A stretch of DNA of 64,000 nucleotides, taken from assembly GCF_025751585.1 (NCBI RefSeq), contig NZ_JAOWKX010000007.1:217838-281837 (forward strand). The letters are read 5' to 3'. The stretch's first letter is position 1. The number at the start of each line of letters is the position of its first letter. This document shows positions 17,801-26,743 of this stretch, piece after piece. Source of the stretch: Fluctibacter corallii. GTDB taxonomy: Bacteria > Pseudomonadota > Gammaproteobacteria > Enterobacterales > Alteromonadaceae. Both the position numbers and the translations under genes were made by a program. Below the pieces are notes generated by a model. The model searched no databases and was not told the DNA's origin. It worked only from the letters and a program-made list of their open reading frames with translations.

Positions 17801-18709
17801 TTATAAGCGAAGTATGCCCTCTGCAAATTTCACCGCTTTTCCAGCTACACCCGCAGCGACAATTTCACCGTCTTTTTTCTCTGCCATCGCCAATAATTGG
17901 CTTGGTCGCCCCATTTCATATCCTTGCGCGATAGAGATCGATTTTACGCCATCAAATGGTAAGTCATGCTGAGCAATGATCGCAGCTAACGCAGAGTTTG
18001 CACTACCTGTAGCCGGATCTTCATACACCCCGTCTAGGGGGGCAAACATACGGGTGCGAATATCGAACTCATCCTCACTCCGTGTATACACATGAATATC
18101 AGGTTGTATGCCCTCTGCGAAAATTTCCTCAAATACCGACAAATTCGGTTTGGCACGCTGCAATGCATCAACACTTGTTACTTCGACAAAAATAAAACCA
18201 AGCCCAACTGACGCTTGCATGGGTGCATGCACTTCAGTACGTATGTCTGACTCATCAAGTGATAGCGCTTCAGCAATATAATGAGGCTCAAATGTTTGCC
18301 CCGTCGATAGCGGTTCTGGCGCCAACAATGCAAAACCACTTCCATGTTCGTCGCGCGTTAATTGCAAGGGTACTGAGCCAGCTTGTTCATCAAATAATAA
18401 GGTTTGTGTATCTTGAGGTAATGACACAAGATTATTTTCGTACAAAGCCACTGCAGCGCCAATATTCGGATGCCCAGCAAAGGGCACTTCTCTAGACGGT
18501 GTAAATATGCGTAACTGCTTGTGATGATTTAGCTTGTCAGTGTCAAAACCAAAAACGGTTTCTGAATAGTTAAACTGTTTAGCGATTTGCTGCATTTCGG
18601 CATCAGAAAGCCCTTCGGCATGAGGGATCACGGCTAACGGATTGCCACCAAACGTATCACGGGTAAATACGTTATAAACAAAATAGGGAAAGGCGCGCTC
18701 TGATTGCAT
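17801..18709 (-). CDS. PhzF-family isomerase
   Basis: A 302-residue protein with the duplicated hot-dog-like fold of the PhzF/diaminopimelate epimerase group. Key stretches are VFTRDTFGGNPLAVIP at the start, NYSETVFGF (containing the family's catalytic glutamate), PFAGHPNIGAA and EDPATGSAN. PhzF proteins isomerise or epimerise small metabolites; most chromosomal members have no known substrate. I start at ATG 18709, which has AAGGATAAC before it, rather than an in-frame ATG twelve codons upstream. It lies 51 bases after proA on the same strand and is probably co-transcribed with proBA. Confidence 0.9.
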   Translation of the reverse strand: MQSERAFPYFVYNVFTRDTFGGNPLAVIPHAEGLSDAEMQQIAKQFNYSETVFGFDTDKLNHHKQLRIFTPSREVPFAGHPNIGAAVALYENNLVSLPQDTQTLLFDEQAGSVPLQLTRDEHGSGFALLAPEPLSTGQTFEPHYIAEALSLDESDIRTEVHAPMQASVGLGFIFVEVTSVDALQRAKPNLSVFEEIFAEGIQPDIHVYTRSEDEFDIRTRMFAPLDGVYEDPATGSANSALAAIIAQHDLPFDGVKSISIAQGYEMGRPSQLLAMAEKKDGEIVAAGVAGKAVKFAEGILRL

Positions 18710-18759
18710 ACTGTTATCCTTGTTTAATAGAATGACGTCATCCAATATTGGTCTTCAAG

Positions 18760-20010
18760 CTATGTTCTAACGTGCCCTTCGCCCATCACAACAAACTTTT
18801 CGGTTGTTAGTGATGTCGCTCCCATCGGGCCATATGCATGAAGTTTACTCGTAGATATACCAATTTCAGCGCCTAAGCCGAGCTCCCCACCATCAGAAAA
18901 ACGTGATGAGGCGTTTGCCATGACCACAGCCGAATCAATTTCGTTGATAAAACGTTGCACAGCCGAATAATCTTGGCTGACGATAACGTCAGTATGACCA
19001 CTTCCATAAACATCAATATGGGAAATAGCGGCATCGATCCCATCTACCACTTTCACCGCGATTTCTAGCGCAAGATACTCAGCATGCCAGTCATCTTCAT
19101 TGGCAAGCTCGGCATCAGCAAATGCACCCATGCTACGCTCACAGGCGTGTATTTTCACATTATGACGTTCCAACATTTTTGCGGCTAATGGCAAGAAGGA
19201 ATCAGCAATCGCGCTATCTACCAATAAGGTTTCAAGTGAGTTACAAACGCTAGTACGCTGAGTTTTACCGTTTTCAAGAAGATTCAGCGCCTTATCAATA
19301 TCGGCTTGCTCATGGACAAACAAGTGGCATACACCTTTAAAGTGTTGAATTACTGGAATTCTGCTATTTTGCGTTACAAATCGAATTAACCCTTCTCCGC
19401 CCCGAGGAATAATCAGGTCAATATCGTCAGACAACGTCATGAGTTGGTTCATTATCTCGCGATCGGTATCTGGGATCACAGTCACGATAGCTTCGGGCAA
19501 ATTGTGAGTTAGCAACGCATCAGTAATACACTGCGCGAGCGCTAGGTTGGAATGCAAGGCTTCTTTGCCTCCACGCAAAACCACAGCATTTCCTGCCTTT
19601 AAGCAAAGTGCTGCCGCGTCGATAGTCACATTTGGGCGAGATTCGTAGATCATGGCAATGACGCCCAAAGGAATACGCATTTTGCCAACTTGTATGCCAC
19701 TTGGCATACGTTTAACGTCTTGCATGCCACCGACAGGATCCTCTTGACCAGCAATTTCTCTTACCGCAGCAGCAATGGCTTCTAAACGTTGATCATCCAA
19801 CTGCAAGCGATCAATCATCGATTGCTCTAAGCCGCTTTGCTTCGCCTGTTGCGTATCTTTTTGATTTTCATTAAGAATATTTTCAGAATGCGCCAAAATA
19901 TTATCTGCAATGGTGTGCAGTAACGCGTTTTTTTCTGTTCCACTTAATGTCGCGATTTGACGGGACGCTTGTCGCGCCTGACGTGCAGCCTTTGCAATAT
20001 CAAATGTCAT
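18760..20010 (-). CDS. proA: gamma-glutamyl phosphate reductase ProA
   Basis: A 416-residue cytosolic enzyme reducing gamma-glutamyl phosphate to glutamate semialdehyde with NADPH, the second step of proline synthesis. It belongs to the aldehyde dehydrogenase superfamily: IPLGVIAMIYESRPNVT, AGNAVVLRGGKEA and the active-site cysteine in QRTSVCNSLETLL. The C-terminal FSDGGELGLGAEIGISTSKLHA is diagnostic. Its start overlaps the end of proB by 11 bases, so translation is coupled. Confidence 0.97.
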   Translation of the reverse strand: MTFDIAKAARQARQASRQIATLSGTEKNALLHTIADNILAHSENILNENQKDTQQAKQSGLEQSMIDRLQLDDQRLEAIAAAVREIAGQEDPVGGMQDVKRMPSGIQVGKMRIPLGVIAMIYESRPNVTIDAAALCLKAGNAVVLRGGKEALHSNLALAQCITDALLTHNLPEAIVTVIPDTDREIMNQLMTLSDDIDLIIPRGGEGLIRFVTQNSRIPVIQHFKGVCHLFVHEQADIDKALNLLENGKTQRTSVCNSLETLLVDSAIADSFLPLAAKMLERHNVKIHACERSMGAFADAELANEDDWHAEYLALEIAVKVVDGIDAAISHIDVYGSGHTDVIVSQDYSAVQRFINEIDSAVVMANASSRFSDGGELGLGAEIGISTSKLHAYGPMGATSLTTEKFVVMGEGHVRT

Positions 20011-21130
20011 CAGACAGCCCCTGTTTGTTTTGTTTGATTACTATCATGTCATCTCGGTGAATCACTTCTTCACCTTGAGTAAACCCTAAAATGCGAGCTA
20101 TGTCTTTACTTTGACATCCCGCCACTTTCTTCAGATCGTCAGATTTGTACAAAGACAATCCTTTTCCAATAAATTCGCCGTTACAAAGGATATCAAGTGC
20201 ATCACCCGCACTAAACTCTCCCGTTACTTGTACGACTCCTGATGGTAACAAAGATGCACCTTGAGACAGTAATGCTCGTTTAGCGCCGTTGTCGATATCA
20301 ACATGGCCACGACTTTTTAAAGTATGTTCTAACCACTGGCGCTTAGCTCGGTCTTTGGCAAACTGAGGTTTGAACATGGTTCCAGATACTACCCCTTCTG
20401 ATAATCGCTCAAACACCTCTGGTTTTTTACCATTTACGATCAATGTCGTAATCCCACTTTTCGTGCATTTTTCAGCCGCTTGAATCTTGGTTTTCATACC
20501 GCCAGTGCCGACAGATGTGCCTGCGCCACCCGCGAGGGCGTATATGTTATCGTCGATGCCGTCAACGATATCAATCTTCTTCGCATGCGCATTTTTGCGA
20601 GGGTCGGCATCAAACAATCCATCAATATCAGAGCAAATGATTAGTAAATCAGCCTGTGAAACCATAGCGGTATACGCGGCGAGATTGTCGTTATCACCGA
20701 CCTTTAATTCGTTAACCGCGACAGTATCGTTTTCATTTACAATGGGTAACGCGCCATGCTTAAGCAACTCACGCAGGGTGTTTTTTATATTCACATACCG
20801 CGTGCGATTGTGAAGATCATCGTAAGTAAGTAACAATTGTGCGCATGGAAAATCAAAAAAGCGCGCCCAATTTGCCACCATCTGCGACTGACCAATGGCT
20901 GCCATGGCTTGTTTTTCAGCAATTGACGGCGTATGCGTAACAGGAATATCTTTTCGCCCTGCGGCCACACTGCCTGACGACACAACAATGACTTCTTTGC
21001 CGGCTTCTCGGCTAGCGAGAATAAAGCGCGCAATAGCTAATAAATATTGACCACTGCATCCTTGACCATCGGGAGAAATCAACGCGCTTCCGACTTTAAT
21101 TACTGCACGTTGCCACTGAATATCCTGCAT
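20000..21130 (-). CDS. proB: glutamate 5-kinase ProB
   Basis: A 376-residue kinase that phosphorylates glutamate for proline synthesis. The amino-acid kinase domain comes first (VIKVGSALI, VSSGSVAAG, NENDTVAVNELKVGDNDNL, GTGGMKTKIQAA), followed by a C-terminal PUA domain from about residue 285 (ALLSQGASLLPSGVVQVTG). Length and domain order match E. coli ProB, which is feedback-inhibited by proline. It heads the proB-proA-phzF operon and has an AAGGGGAAAT ribosome site. Confidence 0.97.
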   Translation of the reverse strand: MQDIQWQRAVIKVGSALISPDGQGCSGQYLLAIARFILASREAGKEVIVVSSGSVAAGRKDIPVTHTPSIAEKQAMAAIGQSQMVANWARFFDFPCAQLLLTYDDLHNRTRYVNIKNTLRELLKHGALPIVNENDTVAVNELKVGDNDNLAAYTAMVSQADLLIICSDIDGLFDADPRKNAHAKKIDIVDGIDDNIYALAGGAGTSVGTGGMKTKIQAAEKCTKSGITTLIVNGKKPEVFERLSEGVVSGTMFKPQFAKDRAKRQWLEHTLKSRGHVDIDNGAKRALLSQGASLLPSGVVQVTGEFSAGDALDILCNGEFIGKGLSLYKSDDLKKVAGCQSKDIARILGFTQGEEVIHRDDMIVIKQNKQGLSDDI

Positions 21131-21312
21131 ATTTCCCCTTGATGATTTCGACTAGCTGACAGAGTACGATATTCGAAATTTTAAACAAGTCCAGAATGCA
21201 ATGCGCTATCAAGTTGTCAATCTTTCCGATGAGTGACAAGATCATTCATCTCTTATTTGATATATTCGAGGGCCCCCCTTTGTTGTCTATAAAATAATAA
21301 GGTACAACTACC

Positions 21313-23772
21313 ATGATAAAACGCTCACTGCTGTTGTTGGGATGCTTGGTTAGCGCAGCATCATTTGCTGCTATCAACCAAACAAAAGGCGATTTTGAAG
21401 ATAAGTTTCGACAACTTGATGAAGTATTGCCCACACCGAATGTGTATCGAAATGCAGCAGGAGAGCCAGGTCATCAATATTGGCAGCAGCAAGTAGACTA
21501 CAAAATTCATGTGACATTGAATGAAGACAAACGCAGAATCGATGCGACTGAGGCAATCCAATACCACAATAACTCGCCAGACACGCTGAAATACTTGTGG
21601 ATTCAGCTAGACCAAAATAAATATCGTAGTGACTCACTGTCTGCCATGACAACATCATTTGGCGGTATTGGTACCCGCGGCCCAGCGACTCAGGCAGCGA
21701 AAGACGATAAACCCGCAAGAATCAGTTTGGCAGCACTGCGTAAAATGCATTTTGAAAATGACGTCGAGCTAGGATATGACATTCGCAAAGTTGAAGACAG
21801 TGCAGGCAACCCTCTAAAGTTCACCATCGTGGGCACATTGATGCGTGTCGATTTACCGTCCCCCCTTAAACCCAAAGGCACTTTCGACTTCAATATTGAC
21901 TTCTCATTTAACATGGTAGAAGAAAATGCCGTCTCGGCCCGCGCTGGCTATGAGCATTTCCCTGACGATGCGCGCGAAGGCGGAAATGATATTTTCATGC
22001 TGGCTCAGTGGTTTCCGCGGCTCGCAGCGTATACCGACTATGAAGCTTGGACAAACAAAGAGTTCATTGGTCGAGGCGAGTTTACGCTTGAATTCGGCAA
22101 TTATGATGTAGAAATTACCGTACCAGCTGATCACATTGTGTCATCGACAGGTGCATTACAAAACGCCAATGATGTACTTACTGATACTCAGATTGAGCGA
22201 TTAAAACAGGCAGAGAATGCAAAGCGTCCAGTCTTTATCGTGACTGAAGAAGAAGCACTTGAAAACGAGAAAGCGGGCACGAACGATACCAAAACATGGC
22301 GATTCAAGGCAGAAAACGTGCGCGACTTCGCCTGGGCATCGTCTCGTAAGTTCATTTGGGATGCAAAAGGTTATCAGCAAGGCGGCGATATTCAACCACT
22401 TGTCATGGCCATGTCATTTTATCCGAAAGAAGGGGGGGATTTGTGGAAGAAATATTCTACTGAGTCTGTGGTTCACACCATGGAAGTGTATTCTCGATTC
22501 TCATTCGATTACCCGTACCCTGTTGCACAATCAGTAAACGGTCCAGTGGGCGGAATGGAATATCCGATGATAACCTTCAATGGTCCTCGCACCACCCTGC
22601 GTGATGATGGCACACGCACGTATTCGCAAGGCGAAAAGCGATATTTGATTGGGGTGGTTATCCACGAAATTGGTCACATTTATTTTCCGATGATTGTTAA
22701 TTCTGACGAGCGCCAATGGACATGGATGGACGAAGGACTAAATAGCTTTCTTGATGGCGTTGCTGGCCGTGAGTGGGATCCAACCATTCCATGGGGTGTA
22801 GAGCCTCGCGATATCATCGATTACATGAAGTCAGAAACTCAGGTTCCTATCATGACACAATCAGATAGCGTACTGCGTTTAGGCCCGAATGCTTATACAA
22901 AACCTGCCGCTGCACTCAATATATTACGCGAAACGATTCTTGGGCGCGAGCTGTTCGATTTTGCGTTTAAAGAATACTCTCAGCGTTGGATGTACAAACG
23001 CCCTACACCAGCTGATTTTTTCCGTACCATGGAAGAAGCATCAGGTGTCGATTTGGATTGGTTCTGGCGCGGTTGGTTTTATTCAACCGATCATGTCGAT
23101 ATTTCGATTGATAAAGTCAGCAAACTACGCATTGACACCCGTAATCCAGACATCGAATTTGACCGTTTACGTCAAGACGAATTAGACAAACCGACGTCAC
23201 TCACCGACATTCGTAACCGTGAAGAAGGCAAAACGCTGTGGGTAGAAGAGAACGATGATGTGTCTGATTTTTATGACGAGCACGATCGTTTCACTGTCAC
23301 GAATAAAGAGCGTAACAAATACAACAAATGGATGCACAAGCTTAAAGACTGGGAGCGCGCAGCCTATGAGCGAGCAGTAAAGGAAGATAAAAACTACTAC
23401 GTTTTAGACTTCTCTAATAAGGGTGGCTTGGTCATGCCAATTATTCTTGAGCTTACCTTCAAAGATGGCAGCACAGATAACATGTACATACCAGCAGAAA
23501 TCTGGCGCCGCACACCTAAAGCCGTGAGCAAATTAATTGTGACAGAGAAAGACAAGGAACTGGTAAGCGTCACGGTTGATCCTCACTGGGAAACTGCGGA
23601 TGTCGATGTTGAAAACAATCACTATCCGCGTCAGATCATTCCATCACGCATTGAAGTTTTCAAACAGAAAAAGAAATCGGGCAAAGTGCATCGAGACATC
23701 ATGCATGACATGAAAACTAAACTTAAGTCTGATGACGAGTTAAAGTCACTTTCAGATAGTGATGATTGGTAG
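21313..23772 (+). CDS. M1-family zinc metallopeptidase, secreted
   Basis: An 819-residue protein with a signal peptide (cleavage near residue 19, ASFAA). An N-terminal beta domain of aminopeptidase-N type precedes a gluzincin catalytic domain with zinc motif H451-E-I-G-H455 and the third ligand E474, the canonical 18-residue spacing. The exopeptidase motif is seen as GGMEY instead of GAMEN, a known variation in M1 relatives. A charged C-terminal region follows (residues 620-819, with many Asp, Glu and Lys). It probably degrades peptides in the periplasm or outside. The gene for a DUF6702 protein starts 3 bases after its stop. Confidence 0.92.
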   Translation: MIKRSLLLLGCLVSAASFAAINQTKGDFEDKFRQLDEVLPTPNVYRNAAGEPGHQYWQQQVDYKIHVTLNEDKRRIDATEAIQYHNNSPDTLKYLWIQLDQNKYRSDSLSAMTTSFGGIGTRGPATQAAKDDKPARISLAALRKMHFENDVELGYDIRKVEDSAGNPLKFTIVGTLMRVDLPSPLKPKGTFDFNIDFSFNMVEENAVSARAGYEHFPDDAREGGNDIFMLAQWFPRLAAYTDYEAWTNKEFIGRGEFTLEFGNYDVEITVPADHIVSSTGALQNANDVLTDTQIERLKQAENAKRPVFIVTEEEALENEKAGTNDTKTWRFKAENVRDFAWASSRKFIWDAKGYQQGGDIQPLVMAMSFYPKEGGDLWKKYSTESVVHTMEVYSRFSFDYPYPVAQSVNGPVGGMEYPMITFNGPRTTLRDDGTRTYSQGEKRYLIGVVIHEIGHIYFPMIVNSDERQWTWMDEGLNSFLDGVAGREWDPTIPWGVEPRDIIDYMKSETQVPIMTQSDSVLRLGPNAYTKPAAALNILRETILGRELFDFAFKEYSQRWMYKRPTPADFFRTMEEASGVDLDWFWRGWFYSTDHVDISIDKVSKLRIDTRNPDIEFDRLRQDELDKPTSLTDIRNREEGKTLWVEENDDVSDFYDEHDRFTVTNKERNKYNKWMHKLKDWERAAYERAVKEDKNYYVLDFSNKGGLVMPIILELTFKDGSTDNMYIPAEIWRRTPKAVSKLIVTEKDKELVSVTVDPHWETADVDVENNHYPRQIIPSRIEVFKQKKKSGKVHRDIMHDMKTKLKSDDELKSLSDSDDW

Positions 23773-23775
23773 ATC

Positions 23776-24282
23776 ATGAACTCGGTATTGACTCGCATAT
23801 TGGTGTTTTTGGCAGCCTTAATGGCTGCCAACGCTTCGTTTGCACATCAACAAAAAGCAGCCTTGACTAAAGTGCTGTTTAACGCACGCACTGGCAATAT
23901 TGAAATCATGCACCGATTTAATTTGCATGATGCAGAACATGCAACAGAGGAAATGTTTGGGCAAGGCGCTGATATTATTCAGTCTGAAAAAACGCAAAAG
24001 CAATTTCAGCAGTACGTCACTGAGCGTTTTGCCTTATTAGACAAGAACGACGATGAGCTGCCTCTCACGAGTATTGGCTATGAAGTCGATGGTAAGTTCT
24101 TCTGGGTATATCAGGAAACGGCAATAACAGAGGCAATGACATCGCTGAAAGTCATTCATCACGCCCTTCGAGATATTTGGCCTAAACAATCGAATATGGT
24201 GAACGTTGAAGGAAAAGGAAAGCTTAAAACCCTCACTTTCGATAAAGACACCGAATTATTAGAAATAAACTTTCAGCACTAA
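23776..24282 (+). CDS. DUF6702-family secreted protein
   Basis: A 168-residue protein with a signal peptide ending near ASFAHQ. The mature part starts HQQKAALTKVLFN and contains IEIMHRFNLHDAEHA, which matches my recollection of the DUF6702 family found beside M1 peptidases in marine bacteria. A histidine-rich N-terminus and several conserved His residues suggest metal contact, but no function is established. Co-transcription with the M1 peptidase is near certain, since only three bases separate the genes and a terminator follows this one. Confidence 0.75.
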   Translation: MNSVLTRILVFLAALMAANASFAHQQKAALTKVLFNARTGNIEIMHRFNLHDAEHATEEMFGQGADIIQSEKTQKQFQQYVTERFALLDKNDDELPLTSIGYEVDGKFFWVYQETAITEAMTSLKVIHHALRDIWPKQSNMVNVEGKGKLKTLTFDKDTELLEINFQH

Positions 24283-24310
24283 TACGATTGAATCAAAATG
24301 ATCAGATCTG

Positions 24311-24330
24311 GGCGACGCATGTCGCCTTTT
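24311..24330 (+). terminator. terminator after the M1 peptidase operon
   Basis: GGCGAC pairs with GTCGCC around GCAT, followed by TTTT, 28 bases after the DUF6702 stop. The short U tract makes it moderate in strength. Confidence 0.75.
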
Positions 24331-24343
24331 GTGCTTGTCAGAT

Positions 24344-24757
24344 CTAGACTAATTCAGCTTGTTTGACTTTATCCAGCACCCACGCTTTGGCATGATTAAA
24401 ATCACTGAAAAATGCGAAATTCTCTCCTGCCTCCCGATAAATTTCACCAATATGGTTTTTTGCAAATCGCGGAGAGTCAGAGTCTTCCACTAATAAAGCC
24501 GTAGCAGAACGCCCCACGCGTTTTTCATCGCGAATAATCTGCGTTAGCTGCTTGGCAGCATCTGGCACATGGATGGGCTCACCACGAACCACAACAATGA
24601 CGCCCCACGGCGCTCCTTTGAGGGACTCAAGCACACCTTTGGCATTTTCGCCCGATTCATCCAAACTCTCGGCGTTCCAAGGACCCGTCCCCTCAACAAT
24701 TAATACACGCCCATCTACTTTTACGGAAATTGAACCATGGGCTACAAATGAAGACAT
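24344..24757 (-). CDS. SpoIIAA/STAS-like protein
   Basis: A 137-residue cytosolic protein with alternating strands and helices: SISVKVDGRVLIVEGTGPWN, WGVIVVVRGEPIHVPDA, ATALLVEDSDSPRFAKNHI and FAFFSDFNHAKAWVLDK. The layout, including a final helix after a D-x-x-x-A-x-x-W pattern, resembles the STAS/SpoIIAA-like domain seen in small Alteromonadales proteins that bind lipids or act as regulators. No phosphorylatable serine motif of the anti-anti-sigma type is clear. It stands alone. Confidence 0.6.
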   Translation of the reverse strand: MSSFVAHGSISVKVDGRVLIVEGTGPWNAESLDESGENAKGVLESLKGAPWGVIVVVRGEPIHVPDAAKQLTQIIRDEKRVGRSATALLVEDSDSPRFAKNHIGEIYREAGENFAFFSDFNHAKAWVLDKVKQAELV

Positions 24758-24852
24758 AGCGTCACTCTCAAATTACAAACACTATGCCAAAGCATGCTAC
24801 TGGTGTTCTAGCTAAAAATCGAGCATTTTTACCACTTAACAGACTGATTTAT

Positions 24853-25746
24853 TTAGAATTCTGTACCAAACACCTCGTTATATGCTCTTGTATAATGGCG
24901 TTTTAGCTGGCCATGATACGGCTTTCTTAGAATGTTCAGGTAATTAGGGTTTGTTCCCAAACTGCGCAAGGCTTGGTTCAAGTGCTTAATCACGCGTCGA
25001 CCTTTTTTCGTTCGAGAACATGCGATTCTACCCACTACAAACGACTTAACGCCATCTATCGGAATTAATGCAATGCGCTTGTTGGGAGCATGTTTAGCCG
25101 CATATTTCACTGCCACATCGGGATATTCAATGGCATAAGAAATATCTCCATTGAGCAAAGCTTGAAGCAAAGAGGCGACGTTGTTGTCACCATGTACAAA
25201 AATCAGCCGAGACTGTATTGATTCCAGCATATCGTTCAAAGGGCTTGCGTAAGCGCGAGACTCAGCCACACCGATATTTGGCATAGACACCAATTGCGCA
25301 GCATATTCCAAATCAAAATGACCATCGGTTGTCACCCTATCGGCAAATTCTACCGCGTTTTCGTTGCCTTCTATGTAAACAATTTGATGAGATAAAAATA
25401 CAGAATAAGCTGCTGAAAAATACGCAAACGCAGCACGCTTAGGTGTATGGATTACGTTACTCACACACGCATCTTCCCCTTGCGCAATTTTTTCTAGACC
25501 AGCAATAATCGGCGTATTTATTACATTGAAAGTAAGATCAGATTTAACCAAGGTTTTTAAAAGTTGAATTTGCTCAGCTTCAATATCCATGATATCGAGT
25601 TCATGATTGTAGCCATCTTCAGGTAGATCGGCATACCAAACTACCTCTTCAGGTTCGCTCTGCGCATTCGCTATAGCTAAGGTAAACACTGCCAACAAGC
25701 TAACAAATATTTTAAAGCCAACATACCTGCTGCACTTTCGACTCAA
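24853..25746 (-). CDS. periplasmic solute-binding-like protein (TIGR02285 type)
   Basis: A 297-residue protein with a signal peptide ending near ANAQSEP. The mature part resembles a type 2 periplasmic binding fold without transporter genes nearby: VVWYADLPEDGY at the start, then ACVSNVIHTPKRAAFAYFS and GDISYAIEYPDVAVKYA. These match a family of orphan binding-like proteins of Alteromonadales and Vibrionales labelled TIGR02285. The start is TTG, supported by GGGAG eight bases upstream and by the signal peptide it yields; no ATG lies close enough. Ligand unknown; a sensory or moonlighting role is possible. Confidence 0.75.
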   Translation of the reverse strand: MSRKCSRYVGFKIFVSLLAVFTLAIANAQSEPEEVVWYADLPEDGYNHELDIMDIEAEQIQLLKTLVKSDLTFNVINTPIIAGLEKIAQGEDACVSNVIHTPKRAAFAYFSAAYSVFLSHQIVYIEGNENAVEFADRVTTDGHFDLEYAAQLVSMPNIGVAESRAYASPLNDMLESIQSRLIFVHGDNNVASLLQALLNGDISYAIEYPDVAVKYAAKHAPNKRIALIPIDGVKSFVVGRIACSRTKKGRRVIKHLNQALRSLGTNPNYLNILRKPYHGQLKRHYTRAYNEVFGTEF

Positions 25747-25963
25747 ACCTTATTCTCCCTATCTCTGTCATTGCGATGCAAACAGGCAGTCTCTAATGCC
25801 TTTTCGAATCGCGCTTTTCTCGCAGTATAGTTGACTTGCTTCGAGGGCGTTAAATTGCAATCTGCTTTAGATTCATTATTCTGTTAACGTGGGGACGAAA
25901 TAACGTTAGTAAATGATTTTCCAGATAAAAATTACGATGAAAAGAATAGAGTAAGGATCGGAT

Positions 25964-26737
25964 ATGCATATCCACCATTTGTCAGGCTACATACAATCGA
26001 TATATCTCGTTGAATACGAGCACGGATTGCTGTTACTTGACGGCTGTAGCCGTGCCGATGTTGAACTTATTCATACCTTTGTCAGCGAATCTCTGCATCG
26101 ACCGATCACAGATTTAAAAATCGTCGTTGTGACCCACATGCACCCTGATCATGCGGGTGCCGCAGAAGCACTTAGAAAGCTCGCTGGCTGCCGAATTTTA
26201 ACATCTGAAAAACCACATCATTGGTACAGTGGCTTGCATGGAATGTTAATGTATACAACCGATCTGTTACTGACTTTCTGGGTCGCAAGTCGTTTGAAAA
26301 AGCCTAAACGTAATCTATTTTACTCGCCATTCTTAGAGCCAGACATCGTTGCAGAAGAAGGCATGCGTATTCCAGAATTTGAAGACTGGCAAATTCTCAA
26401 CATGCCCGGGCATACAGACAGAGATCTTGCGGTTTACCATGCGCCTACTCACACGATTTACGTGGCTGACTTGATTGTCAAAGTGAAGGACAAGTTTATC
26501 CCGCCGTTCCCGGTATTTCACCCAAATCAATATCGCATTTCGGTTAATAAGCTACACGACTTGTATCCTAGCGATGTGTTACTTGCCCACAGCGGTAGCG
26601 TAAAACTCAAAGATGAAGATTACGCCCATTTATTTGATAATTTGCCCGAGTTGCCCAAAACCCATTGGCGCGCCACAAAGCGCAAGGCATACTCGTTGAT
26701 TAAGCGTTACCGTTTACGCAAGCGAAGAGACTTATAG
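25964..26737 (+). CDS. MBL-fold metallo-hydrolase
   Basis: A 257-residue protein with the metallo-beta-lactamase signature THMHPDHAG near residue 64. Further metal ligands are suggested by NMPGHTDRDLAV near residue 147, YVADLIV near 165 and LAHSG near 205. No signal peptide. Such stand-alone members hydrolyse thioesters, lactones or glyoxalase II-type substrates; the basic C-terminal tail (KRYRLRKRRDL) is unusual and could bind nucleic acid or membrane. AAGGAT precedes the ATG. It is convergent with the DASH cryptochrome gene, 6 bases apart. Confidence 0.85.
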   Translation: MHIHHLSGYIQSIYLVEYEHGLLLLDGCSRADVELIHTFVSESLHRPITDLKIVVVTHMHPDHAGAAEALRKLAGCRILTSEKPHHWYSGLHGMLMYTTDLLLTFWVASRLKKPKRNLFYSPFLEPDIVAEEGMRIPEFEDWQILNMPGHTDRDLAVYHAPTHTIYVADLIVKVKDKFIPPFPVFHPNQYRISVNKLHDLYPSDVLLAHSGSVKLKDEDYAHLFDNLPELPKTHWRATKRKAYSLIKRYRLRKRRDL

Positions 26738-26743
26738 TGCCCA

